Positions 8,152 to 17,950 are shown, counted from the first letter of the stretch. The stretch: 64,000 nucleotides of DNA from Vibrio echinoideorum (GCF_024347455.1 NZ_AP025483.1:1488001-1552000), one strand, 5' to 3'. The notes: a model not told the origin generated them from the letters alone. A program made the numbers and translations.

Positions 8152-9621
8152 ATGGAAAACTTCAAGCATCTACCAGAACCGTTTCGTATTCGCGTTGTAG
8201 AACCAGTAAAAAGAACAACCTCTGCATATCGTGAGCAAGCCATTGTTGACGCGGGCATGAACCCATTCTTACTGGATAGTGATGATGTGTTTATCGATTT
8301 ACTGACCGACAGTGGTACAGGTTCTATTACTCAGCGTATGCAAGCAGCGATGTTAATGGGGGATGAAGCTTACAGTGGTAGCCGCAGTTACTATGCATTG
8401 TCGAATGCGGTTAAGGATATCTTCGGTTACAAGTTGACGATTCCAACACACCAAGGGCGTGGAGCCGAGCAGATCTACATTCCTGTTCTTATCAAGAAGC
8501 GTGAAATGGAAAAGGGATTGGATCGCAGCAAAATGGTCGCCCTTTCTAACTACTTCTTCGATACCACGCAAGGCCACACTCAAGTGAACTGTTGTGTAGC
8601 GAAAAATGTCTACACCAAAGAAGCGTTCGATACTTCAGTGAATGCCGACTTTAAAGGCAACTTCGACGTTGTGAAACTGGAAGAAGCGATCTTAGAAGCG
8701 GGCGCTGCCAACGTTCCTTACATCGTGAGTACCATTACCTGTAACTCTGCTGGTGGACAGCCGGTATCAATCGCGAACTTGAAAGCTGTGTATGACGTGG
8801 CTCAGAAGTACGATATTCCAGTGATTATGGATTCTGCTCGCTACGCTGAAAATGCCTTCTTCATTCAACAGCGCGAAGCGGGTTATCAAGATTGGACAAT
8901 CGAGCAAATCACGCGTGAGTCTTACAAATACGCTGATGGCTTAGCAATGTCTGCTAAGAAAGATGCGATGGTGCAAATGGGTGGCTTGTTGTGCTTCAAA
9001 GACGATTCTTTCATGGATGTGTACACAGAGTGTCGAACACTGTGTGTAGTTCAAGAGGGCTTCCCAACCTATGGTGGCTTAGAAGGTGGCGCGATGGAGC
9101 GTTTAGCCGTTGGTCTATACGACGGCATGCGCCAAGATTGGTTAGAGTACCGTATTGGTCAGGTTCAATACCTTGTTGATGGACTAGAAGCAATGGGTAT
9201 CGTGTGCCAGCAAGCAGGCGGTCATGCTGCGTTTGTAGATGCGGGTAAACTGCTTCCTCATATTCCGGCTGGTCAGTTCCCAGCACATGCTTTGGCGTGC
9301 GAACTCTATAAAGTAGCGGGTATCAGAGCGGTTGAGATTGGTTCATTGCTGCAAGGCCGCGACCCAGCGACAGGTGAACAGCACCCATGCCCTGCGGAGC
9401 TATTGCGTCTTACTATTCCAAGAGCGACGTACACACAAACCCACATGGATTTCATTATCGAAGCATTCGAGAAAGTAAAAGAGAACGCTGGGAAAGTAAA
9501 AGGGCTTGACTTTACCTATGAACCGCCTGTGTTAAGACACTTTACAGCGCGCTTGAAAGAGGTAGAAACCAGTATCAAACAACCTATAAAGAAGAGTAAA
9601 CCAGAGCTAGAAGAAGCTTAA
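8152..9621 (+). CDS. tnaA: Tryptophanase (tryptophan indole-lyase)
   Basis: The 489-residue PLP enzyme splits tryptophan into indole, pyruvate and ammonia. The start at 8152 gives [18 protein letters not shown], almost identical to the E. coli N-terminus; an in-frame ATG 18 bp upstream is less likely. The PLP lysine lies in MSAKKDAM (Lys270). Blocks such as [40 protein letters not shown] and [23 protein letters not shown] are conserved. Indole made here is a signal molecule in many vibrios. A leader peptide and CRP-like site precede it. The tryptophan permease gene tnaB, usually next, is missing: a terminator and a convergent LysR gene follow. Confidence 0.97.
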   Translation: MENFKHLPEPFRIRVVEPVKRTTSAYREQAIVDAGMNPFLLDSDDVFIDLLTDSGTGSITQRMQAAMLMGDEAYSGSRSYYALSNAVKDIFGYKLTIPTHQGRGAEQIYIPVLIKKREMEKGLDRSKMVALSNYFFDTTQGHTQVNCCVAKNVYTKEAFDTSVNADFKGNFDVVKLEEAILEAGAANVPYIVSTITCNSAGGQPVSIANLKAVYDVAQKYDIPVIMDSARYAENAFFIQQREAGYQDWTIEQITRESYKYADGLAMSAKKDAMVQMGGLLCFKDDSFMDVYTECRTLCVVQEGFPTYGGLEGGAMERLAVGLYDGMRQDWLEYRIGQVQYLVDGLEAMGIVCQQAGGHAAFVDAGKLLPHIPAGQFPAHALACELYKVAGIRAVEIGSLLQGRDPATGEQHPCPAELLRLTIPRATYTQTHMDFIIEAFEKVKENAGKVKGLDFTYEPPVLRHFTARLKEVETSIKQPIKKSKPELEEA

Positions 9622-9696
9622 AGTACAAGGAAATACATTAAGGTCTGTTGAATTTTCGAACTGATTTTTCAGTGAAAGCTAAACAGTCATTAACAC

Positions 9697-9727
9697 AAAG
9701 GCTCCTATTGGAGCCTTTGCTTTTTTT
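9697..9727 (+). terminator. Rho-independent terminator after tnaA
   Basis: The stem AAAGGCTCC (9697-9705) pairs with GGAGCCTTT (9710-9718) around a TATT loop and is followed by seven T residues. Confidence 0.92.
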
Positions 9728-9756
9728 GAGCAAGCAGAACTAAAACCGTAGGAGTA

Positions 9757-10698
9757 CTATTGTTTTAATACTGAGCTCAGCGTATCAAAAAGCCATTGAT
9801 TCAATGGAGCATCTTTCTGAGAACGACGGCAACTCATCACATAACTCACATCAATCGTAAGATTTTCTGGTAAATCAATGCTGCGACACCCTTCTGGCAC
9901 ACTGCCATCTAGGGTGATTCCAAAATAATCGGACTTCAGCACAATATCGTGGATCATTGCGGGGTGATCGGCTTCCACTTTTGGATCGACATGAAATCCG
10001 ATATTTCGAAGGCGACCGAGAATAGGGTATTTATTGTCATTCCAGCCCGGGGTTTTAAATAAGATGATTGGATAGTTGACGAGCGATTTAAAGCTTTGTG
10101 CTTTATGATCTTCTCTCACAAAGAATACGACTTTTCCTTTTCCAATCTCTTTCTGTGAAATGGACTGCGGCAGGCTTTCATCAAAGTAGTGAACGGCTAT
10201 TGCGTCTTCACCCTCGATGATTCTGTTTTTTACATTAGTGCTCCATCTCTCCAGTGAGAAGCGAACATGCGGGGCTCCTTTACTCAGAGTGAGGTAAAGC
10301 TTAGAACCAAAGCGCTCCCAAAAAAGTGTATTGGCGTAGATTTTCACATCTCCCTGATAAGATACAGGGCAGAACTCTTGATGCTTTATCGCCTCGACAC
10401 TGCTTAGTATCTGCTCAAAATTATCAATATTGTTTTCAATAAATGTCGTTGGTTCGAACCCATGCTTGGTTTGAATGAACAGTGGGTCGTCCAGTTGTAC
10501 TCTTAATTTCGAAAGGTTCTTACTGATCGCCCCTGGGGTTTTTCCTAGCGATTCTGCAACTAAGCCAACATTACGAAGCTCATACATACGTTTGATGACC
10601 AAGATATTCTGAATATCGAGATTGATGTCCACAAGCACTCCGAATTGCTTAGATGATAACGATGCTAATCTTTGGCGCAGTGAAAGCCTAAAGACCAT
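9757..10698 (-). CDS. LysR-family transcriptional regulator
   Basis: The 313-residue protein has an N-terminal winged helix-turn-helix (about residues 26-85, with RNVGLVAESLGKTPGAISKNLSKLRVQLDDPLF) and a C-terminal effector-binding fold. The first 20 or so residues are an unusual extension for LysR, so an internal start is possible. It is convergent with tnaA and alone. LysR proteins usually act on a neighbouring divergent gene, here the small exported protein at 10905, which is 206 bp away. Target and ligand are unknown. Confidence 0.8.
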   Translation of the reverse strand: MVFRLSLRQRLASLSSKQFGVLVDINLDIQNILVIKRMYELRNVGLVAESLGKTPGAISKNLSKLRVQLDDPLFIQTKHGFEPTTFIENNIDNFEQILSSVEAIKHQEFCPVSYQGDVKIYANTLFWERFGSKLYLTLSKGAPHVRFSLERWSTNVKNRIIEGEDAIAVHYFDESLPQSISQKEIGKGKVVFFVREDHKAQSFKSLVNYPIILFKTPGWNDNKYPILGRLRNIGFHVDPKVEADHPAMIHDIVLKSDYFGITLDGSVPEGCRSIDLPENLTIDVSYVMSCRRSQKDAPLNQWLFDTLSSVLKQ

Positions 10699-10904
10699 CT
10701 GACTCTAATATCATAATCATCACTGCCAGTTTTTAAGACAGCACAACGTCAAGATGTGAACTATTTCTTTGATTTATCAACGAGTTTCCATTTAGTAAAT
10801 ATTGGTTTTCCTCGAAAAGCTGATATTCGGTTGTTAAAGTTATTTCAACAAAGAAACTCAACAATCAAACAAATATAATATTAAAAAATCATAAGAGGTG
10901 ATGT

Positions 10905-11144
10905 ATGAAAAAGTTAATCGCACTAGGCTTGATGGCTATCTCAATGAATACTGCTTTTGCTGCTGATGGAACTTATACAGGAACCATCGATATGACAAGA
11001 AGCGAGGGTAATCAGGTAAACGCAGAGCGTGTCGAGTCTAACCCTACTCTTGAAGGAAGAAATGAAGCCGCTAACGGTGGAATAAAATTCCAAAAGCACG
11101 TTGATCAAGGCCAAGCGATCCAGTTGAATGGCCGCCGAGATTAA
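10905..11144 (+). CDS. Small exported protein of unknown function
   Basis: The 79-residue product starts with a clear signal peptide (MKKLIALGLMAISMNTAFA, cut before ADGTY). The mature 60 residues are polar, without cysteines, and show no domain I recognise. A purine-rich ribosome binding site (AAGAGGTGATGT) precedes the ATG, and a strong terminator follows, so it is a single-gene unit, divergent from the LysR gene that may control it. Confidence 0.65.
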   Translation: MKKLIALGLMAISMNTAFAADGTYTGTIDMTRSEGNQVNAERVESNPTLEGRNEAANGGIKFQKHVDQGQAIQLNGRRD

Positions 11145-11173
11145 TGTACTAACCTTACTATCATTGTCATAAG

Positions 11174-11205
11174 AAATGCTGCGCCCTCGGGTGCAGCATT
11201 TTTTG
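11174..11205 (+). terminator. Rho-independent terminator
   Basis: AATGCTGC (11175-11182) pairs with GCAGCATT (11193-11200), with additional GCCC/GGGT pairing inside, followed by a T run. Confidence 0.88.
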
Positions 11206-11280
11206 TTTTGGGATTTGGAGTATTTTATAAACCCTAGTGATCTAGCCTTGGCATGTTGTGTAACGTGTGGCATTTTGTTC

Positions 11281-11316
11281 TCTAACTCTAACTCTAACTC
11301 TAACTCTAACTCTAAC
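11281..11316. repeat. TCTAAC hexamer tandem array (6 copies)
   Basis: Six perfect copies of TCTAAC occupy the intergenic space about 65 bp before the Dabb gene. They lie in or near the promoter region, so copy number could influence expression; that is not shown. Confidence 0.95.
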
Positions 11317-11379
11317 TCGCAATAAGGTGTTGGTTAAGCATTACAAGCCAGTAAGCGAACGATTCGAAAAGGACTAGGA

Positions 11380-11697
11380 ATGACTCAAAAAGAAACGGGA
11401 ATGATTCGTCATATTCTATTGATTAAGTTTAAAGAAAACGCAGAGGCTTCAGAGGTTCAAAAACTAAAGATGTTATTTGAAGCGATGCCAAACAAGGTTG
11501 ACGGGGTAACTTCAGTAGAGTGGGGGTTAAATGATAGCCCAGAGAATAAGAACCAAGGTTATACCCATTCAGTTTTAATGACGTTTAAGGATGAAAAGGG
11601 GCGTCAGAACTATCTTCCACACCCAGAGCATGATGCGCTGAAAGATGTATTTCGTCCGTTGTTAGACGACATCATCGTGTTTGATTACTCCCTATAA
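11380..11697 (+). CDS. Dabb-domain (stress-responsive alpha-beta barrel) protein
   Basis: The 105-residue protein is a single Dabb domain: IRHILLIKFKENAEASEVQKLK at the start, GVTSVEWGLNDSPENK in the middle and HDALKDVFRPLLDDIIVFDYS at the end. Family members are small dimeric alpha-beta barrels, some with enzymatic roles but mostly uncharacterised in bacteria. ATG at 11380 has AAAAGGA six bases upstream; the ATG at 11401, giving MIRHILL, is closer to the usual family start. No operon partner. Confidence 0.8.
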   Translation: MTQKETGMIRHILLIKFKENAEASEVQKLKMLFEAMPNKVDGVTSVEWGLNDSPENKNQGYTHSVLMTFKDEKGRQNYLPHPEHDALKDVFRPLLDDIIVFDYSL

Positions 11698-11718
11698 TTA
11701 GTCCTCTCTGCATGCTCT

Positions 11719-11753
11719 CTAAAGCCTAAAGCCTAAAGCCTAAAGCCTAAAGC
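11719..11753. repeat. CTAAAGC heptamer tandem array (5 copies)
   Basis: Five perfect copies of the 7-bp unit CTAAAGC lie just past the Dabb gene, between its stop and the hairpin at 11760. Confidence 0.95.
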
Positions 11754-11759
11754 GATAAA

Positions 11760-11801
11760 AGCGTATATACCTAAAGTTTATTTACACAAGGTATATACGC
11801 T
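11760..11801. terminator. Long perfect hairpin between convergent genes
   Basis: A 13-bp perfect inverted repeat (11760-11772 with 11789-11801, arm AGCGTATATACCT) encloses 16 nt. It lies between the Dabb gene and the convergent DUF3103 gene. No T run follows, so it is not a standard terminator; it may act on mRNA ends or bind a protein. Confidence 0.55.
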
Positions 11802-11880
11802 GAGTCATCTCGAATAACTAAGCGTTAGGGCTTGTGTGGCAGAGCCCTAACCGAGAAAGCCCTAATCAAGAAAGTACCAA

Positions 11881-13091
11881 CTACTCTGTAGGAGAGATAG
11901 TCACCGGGGCGAACGAAGCTACTGCATTTCCGCCGGCACCTGGGTGATCAACATAAGAGGTGTTTTGCATTAAGGTGTAGTACACGTCCACAAAGTCATC
12001 ATCATTCACTAATACACCATCAGGAATCACATCGATAATCTTGCCTGTGATCTGAGGGATGATCGCGTAACCCTGAACTTCTGGATCAGGAATCATCTTC
12101 AGTATCTCTTCTGCGGCTTGAACTAAGAGTTTTGCTAGCGCTTTATAGTCTGTTCCATCATCGTGCTCCATTAAGATCATATCTGCAGCGCCCCTGCGGT
12201 AGCGAGGCCAGAAAATGACGGTTTGATTTGGGTAGTACGTCTGTTTGTCATAATCCAGATAAGGCATTTCTACTAGATCTATTTGAGGCTCTAAGCGGCT
12301 TGAATCTACCCCTGTCACAATGGCATAGATTTCAGCTTTGCCAGAGATCCACGGTTCTTGGTCTACAGCCAAACGAATCTTTTTTAACTGAGTGGTATTC
12401 AACGGCTCAGGTTCTGACATAGCCATGGAGCGCGTAGCCTTACCAATAAATGTTTGTGTCTTAGTGCTACGGCTTTCACTGTTGCTGCTTGTGTTTTTGG
12501 AGCCGGAATTGATTTGCGTTGTTGTACCCAGTTTCTGCATCTCGGCCTGCATCGCCATTAAGCCTGCTTTGAGCTCTTCAGCACCGTTGCTATCAACGAC
12601 AAATACTGGGACGTCTGGCATTTGGTACACATCGAGTTCATGAACCTGTCCGTACACGTCATACGCTTCAATGTATTGCCAATTCGAATCATCACCTGAT
12701 GGTTCAAACGCAAATAATGGGTTTTCGCCGTTCTTCCAGGCTTCAATCATCGCTTCATCAGCCATGCGAATTTCTAAAACAGAGTCGCTGAAGTCGTTGA
12801 TCCCTTTCATCTTGCGATAACCAAGGTCCGCTTTCTGCATCCTGCTTGAAAATACAGAGTAGGGCTCAATTTATCGACAGGCGTGGACAAGTTCTTTTCT
12901 GAGATTTGAGCCTTTAGGGAAAGCTCAAGATCGGAATAACGCTCGCTGATTTGTAACGCCAAAGATTGCTTTTGTGCTGAGGCGTTCTCCGAAAGAGAGC
13001 GTGAGTTTACTGTGTCGATATTGTTTGCATAGGACTGGAAGCCAACCACTGTCGTTGCAAGCACCATACTGATAGAAATAGATGGTCTCAT
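11881..13091 (-). pseudogene. DUF3103-type exported protein, broken by a frameshift
   Basis: Two minus-strand frames make one gene. The first (from 13091) has a signal peptide cut after SYA and runs to VDKLSP before going out of register. The second reads IEPYSVFSSRMQKADLGYRKMKGIND and continues for about 300 residues to the stop at 11881, with WPRYRRGAADMILMEHDDGTDY and DVYYTLMQNTSYVDHP. One extra A in the T3 run at 12870-12872 (A3 on the coding strand) rejoins them as VDKIEPYSVF. The whole resembles DUF3103, a secreted vibrio family of unknown function. It could be a recent mutation, a sequencing error or, less likely, slippage. The second part has no convincing independent start. Confidence 0.75.
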
Positions 13092-13328
13092 AAATAATCC
13101 TTATTTTAATTTTTATCATTAATAGAGCATTTGCCCTATAAGGATTAACCTATCAGTAACGTGAATGTGTTTAAAAGTTAGTCAGTTATTTTTGTTTCGT
13201 TGTGCAGCACAGGATCTCAATTTAAACTGTTTTTATAAAACAATGCCTAAGCAACCTTGATATTTATAAATTAATAAACGTATCAGTAAATAATTTACAA
13301 TATTATTAACTACTATGGTGTTTCATGA

Positions 13329-13357
13329 AAAAACCTACTCAAAGTGAGTAGGTTTTT
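13329..13357. terminator. Terminator of the vibriolysin gene
   Basis: The 12-bp stem AAAAACCTACTC/GAGTAGGTTTTT (13329-13340 with 13346-13357) has a 5-nt loop and a T-rich tail on the minus strand. The rest of 13092-13416 is AT-rich and must hold the DUF3103 gene's promoter; no other feature is visible. Confidence 0.88.
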
Positions 13358-13416
13358 GTTGCGCGGTTAACCGCTAGTTCTTCGTTTTATAACCTGTTTA
13401 AGAGGCCCGTTCTAAC

Positions 13417-15240
13417 TCAATCTAAACGTAACGTTAGGCCAGAATAGTTCGAGTATCCGCGCAGTAACACATGGTAGGTGATACCCGGCTGAGCGCTCAC
13501 ACTACACTGCTCATTGTTGCCAGCACGATAAGGGCGACAATCGTAGCTTGAGGTTGTCGGCTTACTGCCTGATTTAACGTAAAGGTCGGCATCACCTGAA
13601 CCACCAGACATTGAAACCGTCACGCTGGATGCAGAATCAACGGTGAAGGTATAGAAGGTCTCTGAGGATTGATTCCCGCTCAAGTTCGCAATCGGTGTGC
13701 CTTTCGTTAATACATTGCCAGTTGGAGGCATCACACCACAACTTGCATTGACGCCTACTGTATTAAAAGCATCTTCAACATCGGCAACCACATAGCCCAT
13801 GTCCGCTGCGGCTTTCGCTACGCCACACGCACCGGCATCGAAGGTACTGTTTGCCGTCCAATACAACTGGTTGGCAACCGTGAATATCTCAAAACCCTTA
13901 CGCACATCCCAGCCAGACTTGTTCGCTAAAAGGTAAAAGGCACGGTTATAAACACCGCTAGATAAGTGAACGTTCAAGCCATCGTAGTATTGCGAGGCGT
14001 GATCAATCGAACGACCATCTTTTGAAGGTTGATCAAAGTAACGCAAGCCGCCTTCTGATTTGAATATATCGCTTCCGACAATCCAATCCACACTGCCACG
14101 TAAGTAGTATTCAGCCGCTTCGCCCGCAATATCGGAGAAGGCTTCATTGATACCGCCCGACATGTTTTGGTACACAAGGCCGGAGTTTTGCTCAGTGAAG
14201 CCGTGGCTGACTTCGTGCGCGCTTACGTTGATATCGACCAATGGGTAAAAGGTGCTTCCACCATCCCCAAAGGTCATCGATGAGCCATTCCAAAAGGCAT
14301 TTTCATAGTCGGTACTGTAATGAACTCGCATCGTCAGTTGGAAAGTTAAAGGCGATGTGTTCATCCACTCTTTGTACATATCAAACACGACATTACCGAA
14401 GTAATGAGCATCGTTGAGAGGCGAGTAGGAGCCATTAACGTATTTGTGGTCAGTATAATTGGTGTTGTCGCTACAGTCGTAACTGTAAGCTGAACTTCCA
14501 GAGGTTCCGTTGTTCAAGTCTACAGTTTTAACCGAGTCATTTTCTAACGTACAAGTTGTACCTGTCTTGTCGATGGGAAAGCTAGGGAAGTCACTGCCAT
14601 ATTCATATCGAGTGGTTTTGAGGTTGCCACCTGGGCCAGTACCTAATGCTTTAGCGTGGTTTAGTCCATTCCATTTTTGGAGCACATCGCCAGTTGTGGC
14701 ATCAATAAAGTAGAAAGGGCGCTCTGGCATTGAGGACGCGATAAAGAAATCGACCAGATACACCACTTGGGCGACTTGGTTCTCGTCCAGTCTCACCATC
14801 AGTTTCGCGTTTTTGTTTTCAATCGACTTTTTGCCGACAGTAAACGTGCGGTGAGAGGATATCGCAGCTTCAATCGCTTGTTCTCGATTCAGCTTTGGCG
14901 CGATGCTGGATAGGTCACCACTGATCCCTTGTGCCATGGAACCGAACACTTGAGTGGGTTGGTTCTTGGAAAGGGTGGCCACGACCGAAGTATTAAAGAT
15001 GGGTAAACCTAGGTGAGTTTGTTGATAGCGGACTTTGGTTTTTCCATTGGGCAGTACCACCCGTTTTACTTCAGAAAAACCTAATTCTAGTGGGGCAACA
15101 CTCTTCGACTGAGCGACGAGGCTTTGTTGTAGCAGTGTATCGTTATCGACTCTGACCATTTCTGCAGCGTGTGCAGTAAAGCCAAAAGATGTACCTAGAA
15201 TAGCTGCTATTTTCCAGCTTAGTTGACGTTGTTGGTTCAT
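13417..15240 (-). CDS. Vibriolysin-type M4 zinc metalloprotease, secreted
   Basis: The 607-residue precursor has a signal peptide (to about AHA, residue 25), an FTP/PepSY propeptide (about 30-195), an M4 catalytic domain and a C-terminal PPC domain (about 515-605, with SGGSGDADLYVKSG). Zinc ligands are His342 and His346 in HEVSH plus Glu366 in GGINEAF, at the thermolysin spacing. A later catalytic His is in DGLNVHLSSGVYNRAFY. Vibriolysins (Vsm of V. splendidus, EmpA of V. anguillarum, HapA of V. cholerae) are type II-secreted, often quorum-sensing controlled, and can damage host tissue. It is a single gene with its own terminator. Family call is firm; the Vsm identity is likely but not checked. 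Confidence 0.95.
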   Translation of the reverse strand: MNQQRQLSWKIAAILGTSFGFTAHAAEMVRVDNDTLLQQSLVAQSKSVAPLELGFSEVKRVVLPNGKTKVRYQQTHLGLPIFNTSVVATLSKNQPTQVFGSMAQGISGDLSSIAPKLNREQAIEAAISSHRTFTVGKKSIENKNAKLMVRLDENQVAQVVYLVDFFIASSMPERPFYFIDATTGDVLQKWNGLNHAKALGTGPGGNLKTTRYEYGSDFPSFPIDKTGTTCTLENDSVKTVDLNNGTSGSSAYSYDCSDNTNYTDHKYVNGSYSPLNDAHYFGNVVFDMYKEWMNTSPLTFQLTMRVHYSTDYENAFWNGSSMTFGDGGSTFYPLVDINVSAHEVSHGFTEQNSGLVYQNMSGGINEAFSDIAGEAAEYYLRGSVDWIVGSDIFKSEGGLRYFDQPSKDGRSIDHASQYYDGLNVHLSSGVYNRAFYLLANKSGWDVRKGFEIFTVANQLYWTANSTFDAGACGVAKAAADMGYVVADVEDAFNTVGVNASCGVMPPTGNVLTKGTPIANLSGNQSSETFYTFTVDSASSVTVSMSGGSGDADLYVKSGSKPTTSSYDCRPYRAGNNEQCSVSAQPGITYHVLLRGYSNYSGLTLRLD

Positions 15241-15866
15241 TTTTCGTTCCTGATTTTAATATAAACTCCTTCTTCCCAACGGCTTTATAGGAAGTCTATA
15301 TGCAACACGATGATACCATGTGTTGCGAATCAAGATTGGAAGAGCATTTGGATTTATGACAAGTTTATCAGGGAGATTTATTTTTAGAGTATGTAATTCA
15401 AAGTTTACAAAAGCTCTTATCGATCAAATTGTTTTTATAAAATGTAAATTTGTTATTTATCGTAAATGTATGATAGGGAGGGAGTTATTAAAATCTGATT
15501 TGTTTTAATCGATAGAATTCATTTCTCTAAACTAACTTAGATATTTCTCTGTTTTCATCTTAATTACAAATGAGTAAATAATCGATTTTTTGGAAGTGGG
15601 AATATTGTCTTTATTATCAATAGTTAACTTGTTTTAACAATGTTATTAAGTACAGATCCAATCTTTTCTACATTTAGTTCTGTTAGATAGAAAAATTTTA
15701 CATTTTCTTGTTCAATCACAAACTAAGAAAGATAACTCATTGTTATTAATCGAGTAAGTCGCTTAAGATAGGCAGCATAAGAAACTAGACAGAAAAATTC
15801 TGCATTTAAATACAGAATTTCTCTGTCTAATAGCTGTTATAGCTAAATATTAATTTTGGAGATAAT
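15241..15866. other. Long AT-rich intergenic region before the cassette genes
   Basis: This 626-bp stretch is very AT-rich and holds the vibriolysin promoter. A hairpin at 15787-15828 (AGACAGA and AAATTCTG arms, 15 of 16 pairs, 10-nt loop) sits 40 bp before the next gene. A 62-residue frame at 15320-15508 has no ribosome binding site or recognisable sequence. I see no attI site or integrase remnant. Confidence 0.5.
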
Positions 15867-16511
15867 TTGAACGTTTCTAAACATTTAAACAAAAAAAACA
15901 TCATGTGGTGTTGTTTGTTAGTACTAGTGTATTTTGTGACTCATGGCTTTGTTAAATATGGGCTAGAGCACTATACCGATAACCTATTACCAGAGTTTAC
16001 AGACGTGTTTTTTGAGCTTTTTGTCGTTTTACTGGTTTTCAATAAATGGCAAGAGCGGGAAGCATCAAAACAAAAAATAGCCAAAGAAAAGCGCCTTAGA
16101 GAGTTTTTAATCTTCATAATAAATGAATTCTCCAATTTTAAATCAATGCCAGAATCGTTTAGTTTTTATGGTCTTTCTCATACTGAAAATCAAACTGTTC
16201 TAAATCGATTAAAGTCAGAATTTACAAGTGAGAAAAGTACTCCAAGCTCATTTCGCCATAGTTTTATCTATCATTGCCAAGTTGATGTAGATGCTTTAAC
16301 TGCGCTTTTGCCAGTGGCTGCTGATTTATCTGAAGAACACTTCAAGTCATGGGCGCGTATAGTTTACTACATCAAAAAATCAGCCATGCTTGATATTAGT
16401 GTTCGTGAAGACTTTGAGCAGTTTGATGAGTATATAATTAAATTAATTGATTACATTAGACGTTTTGATAAAGCTTCATTTGACAATAAAATTTATCACG
16501 GTGCGATTTAG
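15867..16511 (+). CDS. Cassette-like membrane protein of unknown function
   Basis: The 214-residue product starts at TTG (15867), with GGAG 5 bases upstream and no better start. Two hydrophobic segments, about residues 12-30 and 45-60, are followed by a basic stretch (EREASKQKIAKEKRLREF) and a soluble helical domain of about 140 residues. I do not recognise a family. The stop codon lies within a few bases of the truncated attC arm at the intron insertion point, as expected for an integron cassette gene. AT content is higher than in core genes, suggesting transfer. Confidence 0.6.
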   Translation: MNVSKHLNKKNIMWCCLLVLVYFVTHGFVKYGLEHYTDNLLPEFTDVFFELFVVLLVFNKWQEREASKQKIAKEKRLREFLIFIINEFSNFKSMPESFSFYGLSHTENQTVLNRLKSEFTSEKSTPSSFRHSFIYHCQVDVDALTALLPVAADLSEEHFKSWARIVYYIKKSAMLDISVREDFEQFDEYIIKLIDYIRRFDKASFDNKIYHGAI

Positions 16512-16516
16512 CTATA

Positions 16517-16587
16517 ATCGGGTAGCCGGAGGTATTTACCCTCCAGCCCCCACACCACCCTGCATGCGGATCCGCACAGGGCGGTTC
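16517..16587 (-). ncRNA. Group II intron domains V and VI
   Basis: Read on the minus strand, 16587-16550 folds as a long hairpin: ACCGCCCTG pairs with CAGGGTGGT, capped by a TGCGGATCCGCA stem. This is domain V, the catalytic core. Bases 16549-16518 form a second hairpin with GGAGG/CCTCC arms, domain VI. Together they mark the 3' end of the ribozyme. Confidence 0.75.
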
Positions 16588-16603
16588 ATTCAGAACGCCT
16601 AAC

Positions 16604-17950
16604 TTATATCTTCTGGTTTGGATATTGAACAGCGATCCATCCGTCTTTCAGTGAAAATAATCCCGCCTTCCTAAGGTAATCATTACTCAGTGCTTGCTGT
16701 ATCCCAGGTGTTTTCGAACTTCGCCACGGCCCTTTGCTTGTGATACCACAACCAACGGCAGTTTGGATCCAGACTCCGCGTTTAAGTAAGTTTTGCACCT
16801 TTGTCCGTGGTTTACGCCACTGACGCCAGTAGCACATACGTACTCGTCGACGTATCCACTGGTCTAAATCGACACACGCTTGATAAGCGTTAGCGATGCC
16901 AAAGTAATTAATCCAGCCTTGCAGGTATTGCCGTAGTTTAAATAATTGATAACTCATACTGACACCCCAGTTTCGGTTTGTGAGTCGCCTTATCTTTTGT
17001 TTCAAAATACGTACCGTTTTAGCGTGCCACTGGATCTTACCTCGGGAAAAGGTGAAACCAAGGAACTTGCTTTGAGCTACCTTAACCACTTGGCTTTTCT
17101 GTTCATTAACAACCAGTTTTAACGTCGTGGCGAGGTAGTGAGTAATGCTCTTTAGCACGCGGACTCCCGCTCGTTGAGACCTCACCAGAATAATGAAGTC
17201 GTCCGCGTAGCGGGCGAATTGATGCCCTCTGTTTTCCAGCTCTTTATCCAGACTATCCAACATAATGTTTGATAGTAATGGCGAGAGTGGACCACCTTGA
17301 GGCACACCTTCCGAGCTTGCTTCAAATTGGTCGTTGACCATCACACCGGCACGGAGGTATTTACCAATAAGCGCCAGTAGACGCTTATCCTGTATCTTTT
17401 CCTTCAGTTGAGTCATCAAGAGATCATGATTAACTCGGTCAAAGAATTTAGACAGGTCAACATCGACAGCAAATGTTCGTTTCTGTTTAATGGTATCCCG
17501 TACTTTCAGTACCGCTTGTTTGGCATTTCTATTCGGCCTAAAGCCAAAGCTGTTAGTCGAAAAGAAGGGGTCAAACAGGGGGGTGAGTATTTGAGCAATG
17601 GCTTGCTGTATCACTCGATCAATAACGGTAGGGATCCCCAATTTGCGTTTACCGCCATCGGGTTTATCAATCTCTACACGTCTGACCGCTGAGGGTTTAT
17701 ATTCACCGTGCTCTAATTGAGATTTACATTGCTGCCAGCCCCCTTGTTGTAGCCAAAGCGGGAAGGCGTCGATGGTCATGCCATCGATACCTGCCGCACC
17801 TTTGTTGGCTTTAACTTGACGCCATGCTTGCTGTAAATTTTCAGATCGGAGCAATTGAGTGAATAGATCGCTGTTGAAGGATGGTTGCCTATCATTACGC
17901 TGTTGATAGTAATCGCCTGTCGGCGTAGTGGGTATCGACAAGTTTGACAA
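16604..17950 (-). CDS. ltrA: Group II intron reverse transcriptase/maturase
   Basis: The 448-residue intron-encoded protein has all reverse transcriptase blocks: NKGAAGIDGMTIDAF, KRKLGIPTVIDRVIQQAIAQ, FGFRPNRNAKQA, DVDLSKFFDRVNHDLLM, GVPQGGPLSPLLSNIMLD and the catalytic YADD at 248-251. The maturase (GIIM) domain follows (QLFKLRQYLQGWINYFGIA). No HNH endonuclease domain is present, as is usual in class C. The frame is intact, so the intron may be active. It helps splicing of its own RNA and copies it into new target DNA. It runs opposite to the surrounding cassette genes. Confidence 0.95.
   Translation of the reverse strand: MSNLSIPTTPTGDYYQQRNDRQPSFNSDLFTQLLRSENLQQAWRQVKANKGAAGIDGMTIDAFPLWLQQGGWQQCKSQLEHGEYKPSAVRRVEIDKPDGGKRKLGIPTVIDRVIQQAIAQILTPLFDPFFSTNSFGFRPNRNAKQAVLKVRDTIKQKRTFAVDVDLSKFFDRVNHDLLMTQLKEKIQDKRLLALIGKYLRAGVMVNDQFEASSEGVPQGGPLSPLLSNIMLDSLDKELENRGHQFARYADDFIILVRSQRAGVRVLKSITHYLATTLKLVVNEQKSQVVKVAQSKFLGFTFSRGKIQWHAKTVRILKQKIRRLTNRNWGVSMSYQLFKLRQYLQGWINYFGIANAYQACVDLDQWIRRRVRMCYWRQWRKPRTKVQNLLKRGVWIQTAVGCGITSKGPWRSSKTPGIQQALSNDYLRKAGLFSLKDGWIAVQYPNQKI

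Noticed and set aside
11881..13091. Programmed frameshift in the DUF3103 gene
   Set aside because: The slip site is a short A3/T3 run without a typical slippery heptamer or a stimulating hairpin; mutation or error is simpler.
15320..15508. 62-residue open frame in the AT-rich gap before the cassettes
   Set aside because: No ribosome binding site and no protein-like pattern; treated as chance.
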